The position numbers and the translations under genes were made by a program. DNA of 15,469 nucleotides. Source: Pseudomonadota bacterium. GTDB taxonomy: Bacteria > Pseudomonadota > Gammaproteobacteria > Burkholderiales > Burkholderiaceae_D. The stretch lies in NCBI GenBank assembly GCA_023422955.1, contig JAFAGG010000098.1, forward strand, positions 1-15,469, written 5' to 3'. The notes below the pieces were generated by a model. The model searched no databases, was not told the DNA's origin, and was given only the letters and a program-made list of their open reading frames with translations. The stretch's first letter is position 1. Every line of letters starts with the position of its first letter. Positions 6,308 through 15,000 of this stretch are shown here, one piece after another.

Positions 6308-7825
6308 TCACACCATCCAGGCCGGATCGACCTTGCGACGCTGTTCTATGGCGTGTGCCACCAGCGTGCGCAAGTCTTCAAGCGCGGCTATTTCAAGCAT
6401 GTCGCGGTTGTAATCGACCGATGCCTGATCCCAGTCGCCGTACATGAAGCCTATGGGCTGGCGTTTCAGGGTCAGGGGCAGAACGATGAAGCTGCGGGTG
6501 GTGGGGAAGTGGTCGCGCCACCAGCGCGGCAACTTGCTGATGAAGTTGGGTTCCTGCGCATTCTCGACAAAAATGATCTTGTCATTGGCCAGCGCGGCAT
6601 GAAACACATCAGGCTGATAGGCGCTGTTGAAGGCAAGATGAGGAATCAGTTCCTGTACGCCTTCGCCGAAACACAGGCGCGGTAAATAGTGGCCCTGATC
6701 CGGACTTCTCAGGAAGAAAATGGAACGGCAAAGTCCCAGCCCCTTGTACATGGTTTCCAGCGCCATGGTAACCATCTGGGCGCTGTTGGCGCTGCCGGAA
6801 ATGCCATGCATGTCGGCGACGCCTTTTGCCAGTTGCGAAAACTCCCCGGTGGATTTGCTTTCGGCCTTGGCATCGGATGCCCTTTGCTTTTCGGGGGGAG
6901 GTTCGGATGGACTGATTACCGCTTCTTCCCTGGCGGTTTGCTGGGCTGCCTGGATGGCTTCCAGGAGTTGCGCGGCATCCATGCCCAGCATGGGCGTATA
7001 GTCATTGGCAATGACAGCCAGCTCAGCCGCGGCATCGGCATCGGTAGCAGAGCCGGATTCGCAAATGGCGTCTGCGCAGGCCGTCGACATGGTCGAAATA
7101 GCAGCCAGCCAGTCGCTGTGCGTCAGCGGCTCATCCAGGGGTTTTGGCGGCAGGTTCTGCATGCTGTCGACCAGCGACGGCGGCAAGCCCCAGCGCTTTG
7201 CCATGGTGCGGCCCAGTTCATCCAGGTCCATGCCAAGGATGTCGTAAGCGGCAGAGCCTTCCGACTTTCCTGCACCGACCTGCTGCTCGATCTTGCTCCA
7301 GTACTCGGGCAGATAAAAGACCGTGACCATGCGTCCCAGCGAATGCAGCATGGAACAGACGACGGCTTCCTCCACGTCCCGGGTGCTGGCATGTCCGGCG
7401 ACTTGTCGGGCGATGTGGCCGGCCAGTACGGCTTTTTCCATTTCGTTGCGGGCAATTTCGGAAGCGTGGGAAACCGAAGACAAGCCATCAATCAGGCGCA
7501 AGCCCAGGGCCAGATGGCCGATCGCTTCGGTGCCCAGCACGATGACGGCCTTGGAGACGGTATTGATGTTCTGTCCGAACACGGAATACATCGCGCTGTT
7601 GGCCAGCTTGAGCACGCGCTGGGTGAGGGCCGGATCCGACAGGACCGTCTTGGTCAGGTTGAATTCGCGGTCGTCTTCTGCCTGCATGGCATTCAGGATG
7701 GAGCTCACCACCTTGGAAAAACCGGGAAGATCGCCGCGCTGCCGAATGCGCTCCGCTAGCAGGTCGAGCGTCTTTCTGGCGTGCGCATGAGGGGCGAGTG
7801 CAGTATTCATTGATTGAGTTGCCAT
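6308..7825 (-). CDS. HDOD-domain signalling protein with C-terminal GAF-like domain
   Basis: This 505-residue cytoplasmic protein has an HDOD domain at about residues 30-230, with LPGFSKVVSSILNAM, LSDPALTQRVLKLANSAMY and INTVSKAVIVLGTEAI. The position of the HD catalytic pair reads HSLG (161-164), so phosphodiesterase activity is not expected, as is usual for HDOD. A helical region and a charged, proline-rich linker (about 300-330) lead to a GAF-like domain (about 335-495), including SIFFLRSP and RSFIVLPLTLKRQPIGFMYG. HDOD proteins act as scaffolds in signalling and motility control, often alongside cyclic-di-GMP enzymes; here the gene lies 28 bp after a GGDEF-EAL gene. Alternative starts are ATG at 7825 or 7810, neither with a clear ribosome-binding site, suggesting translational coupling. 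Confidence 0.88.
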   Translation of the reverse strand: MATQSMNTALAPHAHARKTLDLLAERIRQRGDLPGFSKVVSSILNAMQAEDDREFNLTKTVLSDPALTQRVLKLANSAMYSVFGQNINTVSKAVIVLGTEAIGHLALGLRLIDGLSSVSHASEIARNEMEKAVLAGHIARQVAGHASTRDVEEAVVCSMLHSLGRMVTVFYLPEYWSKIEQQVGAGKSEGSAAYDILGMDLDELGRTMAKRWGLPPSLVDSMQNLPPKPLDEPLTHSDWLAAISTMSTACADAICESGSATDADAAAELAVIANDYTPMLGMDAAQLLEAIQAAQQTAREEAVISPSEPPPEKQRASDAKAESKSTGEFSQLAKGVADMHGISGSANSAQMVTMALETMYKGLGLCRSIFFLRSPDQGHYLPRLCFGEGVQELIPHLAFNSAYQPDVFHAALANDKIIFVENAQEPNFISKLPRWWRDHFPTTRSFIVLPLTLKRQPIGFMYGDWDQASVDYNRDMLEIAALEDLRTLVAHAIEQRRKVDPAWMV

Positions 7826-7853
7826 ATTCGTTTGAGGCCAGGCCGAAAGCAGT

Positions 7854-9542
7854 TCAGCGCGATTGCAGCAGTTCCATCACTTCTTCCGGCGGCTGCGGGC
7901 GTCCGCTGTAATAACCCTGGATCAGGTCGCAGCCCTGTCGCGCAAGATAGGCAAATTGCTCCTCGTTTTCCACGCCCTCGGCGACCGTCGACAGGTCGAG
8001 GTGCTTGGCCAGGCTCAGGATCACATTGCAGATGGCATCGTCCTTGACCGAGCTCGGCAAGTCCTTGATGAAGGCGCGGTCGATTTTCAGGGAGTGGATG
8101 GGGAAGCGTTTCAGATAGGCCAGCGATGAATAGCCGGTGCCGAAGTCATCGATCGCGATATGGACACCGCGTGCACTGATGCTATGCAGCAGCATTTCCG
8201 CATGCTCAGGGTCGGACATCAGTATGCCTTCCGTGATTTCCAGCACCAACTGCTTGCCGTCCAGGCCGGACAGTTTGATCGCTTCTTCCACCACATCGAG
8301 GAATTTCTCGTTGCGGAACTGGCGCGGGCTGACATTGACCGAGACATAAAGCTCGCGTCCCGCAATTTCCGAAAAGCGCTTGATCTGCACGCAGGCCGCC
8401 TTGAGCGCCCAGGCGCCAAGGAAGTTGATCAGGCCATTGTTTTCCGCCATCGGGATGAATTGCAGCGGCGATACCCAGCCCAGTTCCGGGTGCATCCAGC
8501 GCATCAGCGTCTCGAAGCCGACTATCTTCCTGCTTCGGGTATCGACGATGGGTTGATAGTGCAGCAGGAATTCGCCATTGCGAATGGCTTCGAACATAGC
8601 CGCTTCCAGCGAAATGTCATGTTCGGGCTGATTGAATTTTTCGTGGTTGTAAATCACGCAGCGCGATTTGCCGGTTTCCTTGGCGCGGTACATGGCGGTG
8701 TCCGCATGTGCGAGCAGGGTGACTTCGCTGCTGCCGTGCTGCGGGAAGGTGGCGGCGCCAATGGAAGCGCTGATATACAGGGCATTGTCCTGAATCAGGA
8801 AGGGCAGCTGAATGGCGGCGATCATGCGGCGCGCCACGGTCTGCACTTCCGATTCTTCCACGGCGTCGTAAAGCAGGGCGACAAACTCGTCTCCGCCGAC
8901 ACGCGCCAGCGTATCCACATTGCGCAAGGCAGCGCGCAGGCGCGAGCTGGCTACGCGCAGCAGCGAGTCGCCCACCGCATGCCCCAGGGCATCATTGATC
9001 TTCTTGAAGCCGTCGAGATCCAGCACCATCACCGTAAAGCCCTTGTTGGAGCGCGAGCTTTGTGCAATCGCCATGCGTATGCGGTCCGACAGCAGGGAGC
9101 GATTGGGCAAGCCGGTCAAGGCGTCATGCGTGGCCATATGCTGCAGGCGATTCTCGGTGGCATGGAGTTCCGAGATGTTGCGCCCGACCAGCAGAATTTC
9201 GGTCAGCGCCAGGGCATTGCGATAAGACGTTATTTGCCACTCGAACCAGAGCGGGCCGCTCGGCGTGGTCAGGCGCGCTTTCAGGCGATGAACATTTGAG
9301 GCTTCCAGCGCGCGCTGCAAGGTGGCGCGCACGTTGATGCGATCTGAAACGGGAGTGAGTTCTGCCAGGAACAGGCCGGTAAGACTGTCCTCCGGCTTCA
9401 GCAATTCCACGGCAAGTTTGCTGGCGTAAAGAATTTCGCCTTTTTCGCTCAGGCGAAAGACGGCGTCGCCCGCCGCCTCCATCAATGCGTCGAGTTGTGA
9501 TTTATATTCGAATGAGTTTTCTTGGTGCGCGGGAGAAGACAC
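7854..9542 (-). CDS. PAS-GGDEF-EAL cyclic-di-GMP turnover protein
   Basis: With the preferred GTG start at 9542 the protein has 562 residues: a PAS domain (about 15-125), GGDEF (about 130-300) and EAL (about 312-560). The GGDEF signature is intact at 216-220, with an inhibitory-site RNVD at 207-210 exactly five residues before it. In the EAL domain the signature reads ETL (344-346), a tolerated variant. The other metal and catalytic residues are present: N403, E435, D465-D466 in DDFGTGYSS, K486, E522 and Q542. Both diguanylate cyclase and phosphodiesterase activity are therefore possible. The frame stays open to a GTG at 9653, but those 37 residues look non-coding and lack a ribosome-binding site, while GAG precedes GTG 9542. 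No membrane helix is seen. It is the first gene of a probable operon with the HDOD gene. Confidence 0.9.
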   Translation of the reverse strand: MSSPAHQENSFEYKSQLDALMEAAGDAVFRLSEKGEILYASKLAVELLKPEDSLTGLFLAELTPVSDRINVRATLQRALEASNVHRLKARLTTPSGPLWFEWQITSYRNALALTEILLVGRNISELHATENRLQHMATHDALTGLPNRSLLSDRIRMAIAQSSRSNKGFTVMVLDLDGFKKINDALGHAVGDSLLRVASSRLRAALRNVDTLARVGGDEFVALLYDAVEESEVQTVARRMIAAIQLPFLIQDNALYISASIGAATFPQHGSSEVTLLAHADTAMYRAKETGKSRCVIYNHEKFNQPEHDISLEAAMFEAIRNGEFLLHYQPIVDTRSRKIVGFETLMRWMHPELGWVSPLQFIPMAENNGLINFLGAWALKAACVQIKRFSEIAGRELYVSVNVSPRQFRNEKFLDVVEEAIKLSGLDGKQLVLEITEGILMSDPEHAEMLLHSISARGVHIAIDDFGTGYSSLAYLKRFPIHSLKIDRAFIKDLPSSVKDDAICNVILSLAKHLDLSTVAEGVENEEQFAYLARQGCDLIQGYYSGRPQPPEEVMELLQSR

Positions 9543-9861
9543 TATAAAACTCTTTACGGAATGAAAAATTCGAAAGGCAAATTGTATCAGGGCAATATTG
9601 GCATCGGTATAAGAAAGGAAAGATTTCCCTTGCTTGCGTCTTAAAAAGATCACCCGGTTATTTGTTTGCCAAAAACCTCTTGATCAAATGGCAATGCAAT
9701 GGTGGCTATGACGCTTTTCATAGAGGTAACGGCAGCACCTGCGTTAACTTTATTCATGTCGGGCAATGAAAACAGGGAAGCCTGCAGAACGCTGAAAGGA
9801 GTCGGAACAATTCTGCCTTGCCTGCTATCGAACGGTCATCGACAGGCATGGGAACATAAAC
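9543..9861. other. Divergent intergenic region between the GGDEF-EAL and host-attachment genes
   Basis: This ~320-bp gap must hold the promoters of both flanking genes. On the minus strand a TACAAT hexamer lies about 30 bp before the GTG at 9542, but no fitting -35 box is seen. A loose inverted repeat (TTGCCA near 9666 and TGGCAA near 9689) is present. If the longer GTG start at 9653 is used, the gap shrinks to about 208 bp. Nothing else is recognised. Confidence 0.4.
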
Positions 9862-10326
9862 ATGAATACTTGGATTATTTCGGCAAATGCAGGACGGGCA
9901 CGCTTCTTTTCCCAGGATGGCGCCACGGCGCCTCTGCAGGAAGTGAACGACATGGCCAATAGTGCGGTGCGACTGCGCACTTCGGAGACGGAAACCGATG
10001 ACCTGGGCTTGCGCTCCGCGTCAAAAAGTCCTCACAGCGTCGGTGCGCCGCGACCGCAAAGCGGTTACGAGCCGCCGCAGACGCCCGCCCAGCACCAGAC
10101 CGAACTCTTTGCGCGCGACGTAGCCGATTATCTGCTCAAGGCATATCAGGAAGGCCGCTACAGGCAACTTTGCCTGACAGCGTCGCCGGAATTCTTGGGC
10201 GTGCTGCGCAAATTGCTAGACCCGAAAATAGTTTCGGCTATTACGGTGGAGGTCAACAAGGACTACACCCAATCCAACGCCATACAGTTGCGTGAATACA
10301 TACGCAGCCACAAGGAGCTTAAATAG
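9862..10326 (+). CDS. Host-attachment family protein (PF10116-like)
   Basis: The 154-residue protein opens with MNTWIISANAGRARFFSQDG, the typical start of the 'protein required for attachment to host cells' family. A proline- and serine-rich middle follows (about 50-80), then a conserved C-terminal half with LFARDVADYLLKAYQEGRY, LCLTASPEFLGVLRKLLDP and IVSAITVEVNKDYTQ. It has no signal peptide, so it is probably cytoplasmic despite the family name. The name comes from a few attachment phenotypes and the biochemical role is unknown. The fold resembles release-factor eRF1/baeRF-type domains in related families, which is an inference from family knowledge. GGGAA at 9850-9854 serves as a weak ribosome-binding site, and a strong terminator follows 47 bp after the stop. 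Confidence 0.85.
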   Translation: MNTWIISANAGRARFFSQDGATAPLQEVNDMANSAVRLRTSETETDDLGLRSASKSPHSVGAPRPQSGYEPPQTPAQHQTELFARDVADYLLKAYQEGRYRQLCLTASPEFLGVLRKLLDPKIVSAITVEVNKDYTQSNAIQLREYIRSHKELK

Positions 10327-10373
10327 ATCCAGCTGCGTGCCGGCCAAGTAAAGCCAGGCAAGGCAAATAAGGC

Positions 10374-10404
10374 AAAGCCTGCTTTCTTGAAAGCAGGCTT
10401 TTTT
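10374..10404 (+). terminator. Strong intrinsic terminator after the host-attachment gene
   Basis: AAAGCCTGCTTTC (10374-10386) is perfectly complementary to GAAAGCAGGCTTT (10389-10401), followed by a six-T run ending at 10404. In practice the innermost pairs would open to form the loop, leaving a stem of about 10 bp or more. Confidence 0.92.
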
Positions 10405-10494
10405 ATGGGCGGCCGTCTTGCCGGCACGGACTAGGTTCAGTCTTGTTTCATCAGAAATTTTGAATAGGCATTTTCAATCTTTCTTTGCTAGAAT

Positions 10495-10590
10495 GGCGCC
10501 ATTCCTTTTCTCAGCTTGCCTGAAGCATGGAAAGGAAAAAGATTTGCAGCACTACCGCGGAAAGAGAGCTCACGGAGCTCTTCTTTTTTG
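10495..10590 (+). ncRNA. Candidate small RNA or 5' leader ending in a terminator-like hairpin
   Basis: A TAGAAT hexamer at 10489-10494 could be a -10 box, although the best -35-like sequence (TTGAAT, 10460-10465) is too far away at 23 bp. Downstream, TTCCTTT (10503-10509) pairs with AAAGGAA (10531-10537) around an inner GCTT/AAGC stem. A second hairpin, AGAGCTC (10565-10571) with GAGCTCT (10575-10581), is followed by TTCTTTTTT. That last element has the form of an intrinsic terminator and sits before the NsrR operator. The unit could be an independent RNA of about 90 nt or an attenuated hmp leader. No known RNA family is recognised. Confidence 0.35.
10565..10589 (+). terminator. Terminator-like hairpin upstream of hmp
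   Basis: A perfect 7-bp stem, AGAGCTC/GAGCTCT with loop ACG, is followed directly by a nine-base U-rich tract. It lies 41 bp before the hmp ATG and well after the terminator of the preceding gene, so it does not serve that gene. Confidence 0.6.
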
Positions 10591-10595
10591 TTTAA

Positions 10596-10618
10596 AACAT
10601 GTATTTGTAATGCATCTA
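10596..10618 (+). promoter_or_regulatory. Predicted NsrR operator in front of hmp
   Basis: The 23-bp site reads AACATGTATTT, then G, then TAATGCATCTA. It matches the 11-1-11 NsrR consensus (AANATGCATTT N AAATGCATNTT) at all but three defined positions. NsrR is the NO-sensing Fe-S repressor that controls hmp in many beta- and gammaproteobacteria. The site ends 12 bp before the ATG, so bound NsrR would cover the promoter or block the transcript start. Confidence 0.75.
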
Positions 10619-10630
10619 TAGAGAGAGATT

Positions 10631-11833
10631 ATGGTTTCAGCTGTTGCACGTCCTTATATTGATGCCAGCGTGCCGGTGTTGCGCGAACATGGCCTGACCA
10701 TCACCCGCACTTTTTATCGGAACATGTTTGCCGAACATCCGGAGTTGACCCAGATATTCAACATGGGCAACCAGGCCAGCGGAGTGCAGCAGCAATCCCT
10801 TGCCGCCGCTGTCTTCGCCTACGCGGCCAATATCGATAATGCACAAGCCCTGGGACCCGTCGTGAGCCGCATCGTGCACAAGCATGCCTCGGTAGGCATC
10901 CGCGCAGAGCACTATCCGATTGTGGGCCGTCATTTGCTGGGCGCCATCAAGGAAGTGCTGGGCGATGCCGCTACGCCGGAGCTGATCGCTGCCTGGGCTG
11001 AAGCCTACGGCGAACTGGCGGATGCCTTGATCGATGCAGAAAAAACGCTTTATGCCAGCGCAAATACTGCGCCGGGCGAGCTGCAATCCCTGCGCGTGGT
11101 AGCGGTCCGGCAAGAAAGCGACAACATCAAGTCTTTTGTGCTGGCAGCGCTGCCAGGAGAGAAAATTCCTGCTTTCAAGCCGGGGCAGTATGTCAGCGTC
11201 TCCGTCACTTTTCCCGATGGACAGACGCAGTTGCGTCAGTACAGCCTGTCGGATGCGCCTCATCCGGAGCGTCTGCGCATTTCCGTCAAGCGCGAAGTCA
11301 GTGAGGTCGGCAAGCCTGCGGGACAGGTCTCGAACTGGCTCCACGACAATGTGCAAGCAGGCATGCAGCTCAGCGTAACGCACCCCTTCGGCGAGTTCAC
11401 GCCGGATACGGAGTCGACAGAGCCTATCGTATTGCTGAGTGCCGGCGTTGGCATCACGCCCATGACGGCGGTGCTGAACCGCATTCGTCAGGTTCATCCC
11501 GAACGTCATGTGCTGTTTGTGCATGCAGCTCGCGGCAAGCACTTTCACGCGCATCAGGAAGATCTGGCGGCGGCGCGTGTCGCCATGCCCAATTTGCAGG
11601 TGGCCGTATTCTACGAAGATCTGCAGGATGATGATGTGGCTTCCGGGATTTTCGCCGGACGCATGGATATCAATCGCCTGCCGCAGTGGCCACGCAGCGA
11701 AACGCACGTCTATTTGTGCGGGCCGATAGGCTTCATGCAGACGCAATGGGCAACCTTGCTGCAAAAATCGGTGCCTGCTTCGCATTTGCATCGGGAAGTA
11801 TTCGGTCCGGAGTTGCTCGATCACCTGACCTGA
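10631..11833 (+). CDS. hmp: Flavohemoprotein (nitric oxide dioxygenase)
   Basis: The 400-residue length and layout match Hmp: globin domain (1-140), FAD-binding domain (150-255) and NAD(P)H-binding domain (262-400). Heme-pocket residues fall at the E. coli Hmp positions: Tyr29 (B10), Phe43 (CD1), Gln53 (E7), proximal His85 and Tyr95. The flavin motif RQYSLS is at 202-207, the nicotinamide motif AGVGITP at 271-277, CGPIGFM at 363-369, and a C-terminal FGP at 391-393. In the cytoplasm Hmp uses O2 and NAD(P)H to oxidise NO to nitrate, protecting against nitrosative stress. The start at 10631 follows a GAGAGAG ribosome-binding site and a predicted NsrR operator, so NO-dependent derepression is expected. 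It is followed by a hairpin and then by a GGDEF-EAL gene. Confidence 0.96.
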   Translation: MVSAVARPYIDASVPVLREHGLTITRTFYRNMFAEHPELTQIFNMGNQASGVQQQSLAAAVFAYAANIDNAQALGPVVSRIVHKHASVGIRAEHYPIVGRHLLGAIKEVLGDAATPELIAAWAEAYGELADALIDAEKTLYASANTAPGELQSLRVVAVRQESDNIKSFVLAALPGEKIPAFKPGQYVSVSVTFPDGQTQLRQYSLSDAPHPERLRISVKREVSEVGKPAGQVSNWLHDNVQAGMQLSVTHPFGEFTPDTESTEPIVLLSAGVGITPMTAVLNRIRQVHPERHVLFVHAARGKHFHAHQEDLAAARVAMPNLQVAVFYEDLQDDDVASGIFAGRMDINRLPQWPRSETHVYLCGPIGFMQTQWATLLQKSVPASHLHREVFGPELLDHLT

Positions 11834-11863
11834 GCTTCTCAGTCTTGCCATCGCTCTTGATGG

Positions 11864-11894
11864 GGCGCAGGCCTGAAGTCCTTTCGCCTGCGCC
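11864..11894 (+). terminator. GC-rich hairpin after hmp, possible weak terminator
   Basis: GGCGCAGGC (11864-11872) pairs perfectly with GCCTGCGCC (11886-11894) around a 13-nt loop, 30 bp past the hmp stop. The downstream sequence is pyrimidine-rich but lacks a T-run, so it may stabilise the 3' end or act with Rho rather than as a classical terminator. Confidence 0.4.
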
Positions 11895-12072
11895 ATCCTC
11901 CTCATCTCTTGTATGCTCTCCAGCATCCGCACTGGCGGCATGCCTTCTTCTCTCTTCTCTTAGGCATGCTTTAGCTGCCGGCAGGTAAGGCTGAACCTAA
12001 TTTTCAGTTTGTTGCCCAAGTTTGAGATCTGCTTTCTTTACCGGTTGAACCGCGTCACCTCAAGAGGCAGGG

Positions 12073-15000
12073 ATGAATGCCGCAAGCAATTCTCGGCTGA
12101 TGCGCGCCGTGGTCATGCCGCACGCCATCGAGGAAGTTTTGTATGCGCTCGCTGAATTCGCCGCGCATGGGGTGGCATTATGCGACGCACAGGGGAGCTG
12201 CCAGTACGCCAATCTCGCCCTGCAGCGGATAAGCGGTTATGGCCTTCAGGAATTGTCTGCCAAGCCGCTGGAAGCGCTGCTGCAAATTCATCCTATCGCC
12301 AGCCTGCCTGACAGTAACGAACAACGCTTCTCGATCCGCTGCCGGGATGGCAGTTTCATTCTTGTATCGGGCACCCGCCTGTGGATAGGGCAGGGCAGTG
12401 AGCAATGGGAGTTGCTGCAGATAAGGCCTTTGACACAACCCCGGGATCACCAGACGCACTGGCTGCAACTGACTCGGCAGCTCGCTGCAGAATCGGCGGG
12501 AATCGGCACCTGGGATCGCGACATGGTGAACGACACCTGCACGATATGTGCGGTCACTGCTTCCATTCTCGGCTTGCCGGCAGACTGCACGAGCTTGCCG
12601 GTGCAAACCTGGAAAAACCTAATCCTGCCCGAAGATCAGCCGGTGCTGGTGCAGGCGCTGAAAGACGCGATGCAAAGCCGCGGAGCAATCAAGATGGAGT
12701 TTCGCCTGCTCCATCCTGAAAGAGGCCTGACCTGGATATCGCTGCGCGGCATGCTGCAGTGCGACGAGGCAGGACGGCCGATACGTGCCGTCGGCGTCAT
12801 GATGGATATCACCGAAGTAAAAAGAATAGAGGAACGCGACCGGCAAAACGTGCAGGAGGCGCGTGCCGCGGCGGAAGCCAATGCCAAGTTCCGGGCCTTC
12901 TTTTACCAGAAAACAAATTTTGCGACTTTGCTGGCGGTGGATGGCACCGTGCTGGAAGCCAATCGCACTTCCCTCACGGAAAAAGGATTCAGCGAACAGC
13001 AGATAGTGGGACGAAAATTCTGGCAGGGCGGCTGGTGGAATCGTTCCAGGCGAGCGCGCGAACAAATGCGTCGCGCCTGCGCCAAGGCCGCTGCAGGACA
13101 AATCTTCAGGCGAGAAATGCCTTATTTTATGGCAGATGGCAGCGAGCGCCTGTGCGATGTGAGCATTGCGCCGGTGCTGGATGATGCAGGGAAAATCATC
13201 TACCTTGCCGTCACCTCAACCGATATCACGGTCAGAAAACAGGCGGAGGCGGCCTTGCGCGCAAGTGAGCAACGTTTTCGCATGCTGACCGAGATGAGCC
13301 CGGATGCAATTCTGGTGGAATACCGGGGAAGAATGGTTTATGCCAATTCCTCCGCCCTGAATTTAATGGGCGCCAGGCGCGAAGCCGATTTGCGCGGAAT
13401 GCTGTCGCTGACTCGCGTGCCGGTCGAGTTTCATTCCCAGTTGTATCAGAAGCGCGCCTTGCTGGCAAAAGGCCGGCAGAGTCCCTTGCCGCTGGAAATC
13501 CAGATAAGCCGCCTGAATGGGGAGCGGGTGGATGTCCAGGCCATGTGCGGAAACGTGATGTGGGAAGGAAAACGGGCTATCCAGATCCTGCTGCGCGACA
13601 TCAGCGTCATCAAGCGTGCGCAGGATAAGCTGCGCCAGGTCACGGAGCGCCTGAAGCTGGCGCTGGAAGGCACCGGTGAAGGCATCTGGGACTGGGATGT
13701 CGGCAGTAATCATTTCATTTTCTCCGGCGGGCTGAATCGCCTGCTGGCCGAGGGCGAGGTATCGCAGGGGCCGGCCGAAGTCTGGACGGAAAAAATCCAT
13801 CCCGAGGATGTGGAGCGGGTGATAGCGGAATTTCAGAAGGCCTTGCAGGAAGAAACTCCGCTCTTCGAATGCGAATACCGGTTGCGCGACCGCGAGGGCA
13901 AGTGGCGCTGGATATGGGCGCGCGGCGTCATCGTCGAGCGTGATGCCGAAGGCAAGCCGCTGACCATGACCGGCACCCTGTCGGATATCACGGTGAGCAA
14001 GGAATCGAATGATCTGGCCTGGCGCCATGCCAATCTGGACGCGCTGACCGGCTTGCCCAACCGCCGCTTTTTTCGTGAAAAGCTGGAAGGCGAGCTGGCC
14101 CGCCTGACGCGTAGCGGTAATTCGCTGGCGCTATTGTTCATCGACCTCGATGGCTTCAAGCTGGTGAACGACACCTGCGGCCATGATGCCGGCGACCTGC
14201 TGCTGATAGAAGTGGCGCATCGTATCAGGGCATGCGTGCGGCAGACCGACACGCTGGCCCGCCTGGGCGGGGATGAGTTCACCCTGATCCTGGGCGAGCT
14301 GGATGATTTGCACCATGTCGAGTTCGTTTGTCAGAAAATCCTGACGACCCTCGCCGAGCCTTTCCATCTGAGAAAAGAGACTGCCTATATTTCAGGCAGC
14401 ATAGGCCTGGCCCTGTACCCCATGGATGCCCTCGATGCGGAAGACCTGATCCGCAAGGCCGATCAGGCCATGTATGCCGCCAAGCGTGCCGGCAAGAACC
14501 AGTTTCACTATTTCACCAAGGAGATGGACGACAGGGCTCACTTCCGCCTCCAGATCATCAATGAATTGCGCAAGGCAATACGCGAACAAAAACTGGCTGT
14601 GCATTATCAGCCGGTGCTGGATCTGAAAAGCGGCAAGGTGTGGAAGGCCGAAGCCTTGCTGCGCTGGAATCATCCGGACTGGGGAGACATCTCGCCCACG
14701 CAATTCATTCCGCTGGCGGAAGAGGCGGGCCTGATGCAGGCATTGGGAAACTGGGTTTTCAGGGAAGCGGCAGGATGCTGCAAGCGCTGCAACGAACTGA
14801 CGAAGCATCCCTTTCAGATGGGCATCAACAAATCGCCGCTGCAATTCACCAAGCGCGGGTCGGACAGCAACTGGCTGCAGTTTCTCAGTGATCTGGGCTT
14901 GAGCGGCAACAGCATTTCCATTGAAATTACGGAAGGCGTACTGCTTCGTTCCGACGCTACCGTAAACGAAATACTGCAGAGCTATCGCGATGCGGGAATG

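Larger units (their letters stand above)
10327..10630. other. Intergenic region with terminator, possible small RNA or leader, and NsrR operator
   Basis: From left to right this 304-bp gap holds the terminator of the host-attachment gene (10374-10404), a TAGAAT -10-like hexamer (10489-10494), a 14-bp palindrome (10491-10504), two hairpins ending in a U-tract (10503-10589), the predicted NsrR operator (10596-10618) and the purine-rich ribosome-binding site of hmp (10620-10627). Confidence 0.6.

Noticed and set aside
6689..7759. 356-codon plus-strand open frame opposite the HDOD gene
   Set aside because: Shadow of a recognised HDOD protein; no ribosome-binding site and no domain features.
8160..9299. 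379-codon plus-strand open frame opposite the GGDEF-EAL gene
   Set aside because: It is antisense to a gene with intact GGDEF and EAL motifs, and the translation has the arginine/histidine/glutamine-rich look of a shadow frame.
10418..10621. 67-codon plus-strand open frame through the hmp leader
   Set aside because: It runs through the palindrome, the hairpins and the NsrR site and has no ribosome-binding site; structured non-coding DNA explains the region better.
10637..11941. 434-codon minus-strand open frame opposite hmp
   Set aside because: It is longer than hmp but is the antisense shadow of a fully recognisable flavohemoprotein; its translation is rich in R, Q, H and C with no domain pattern.
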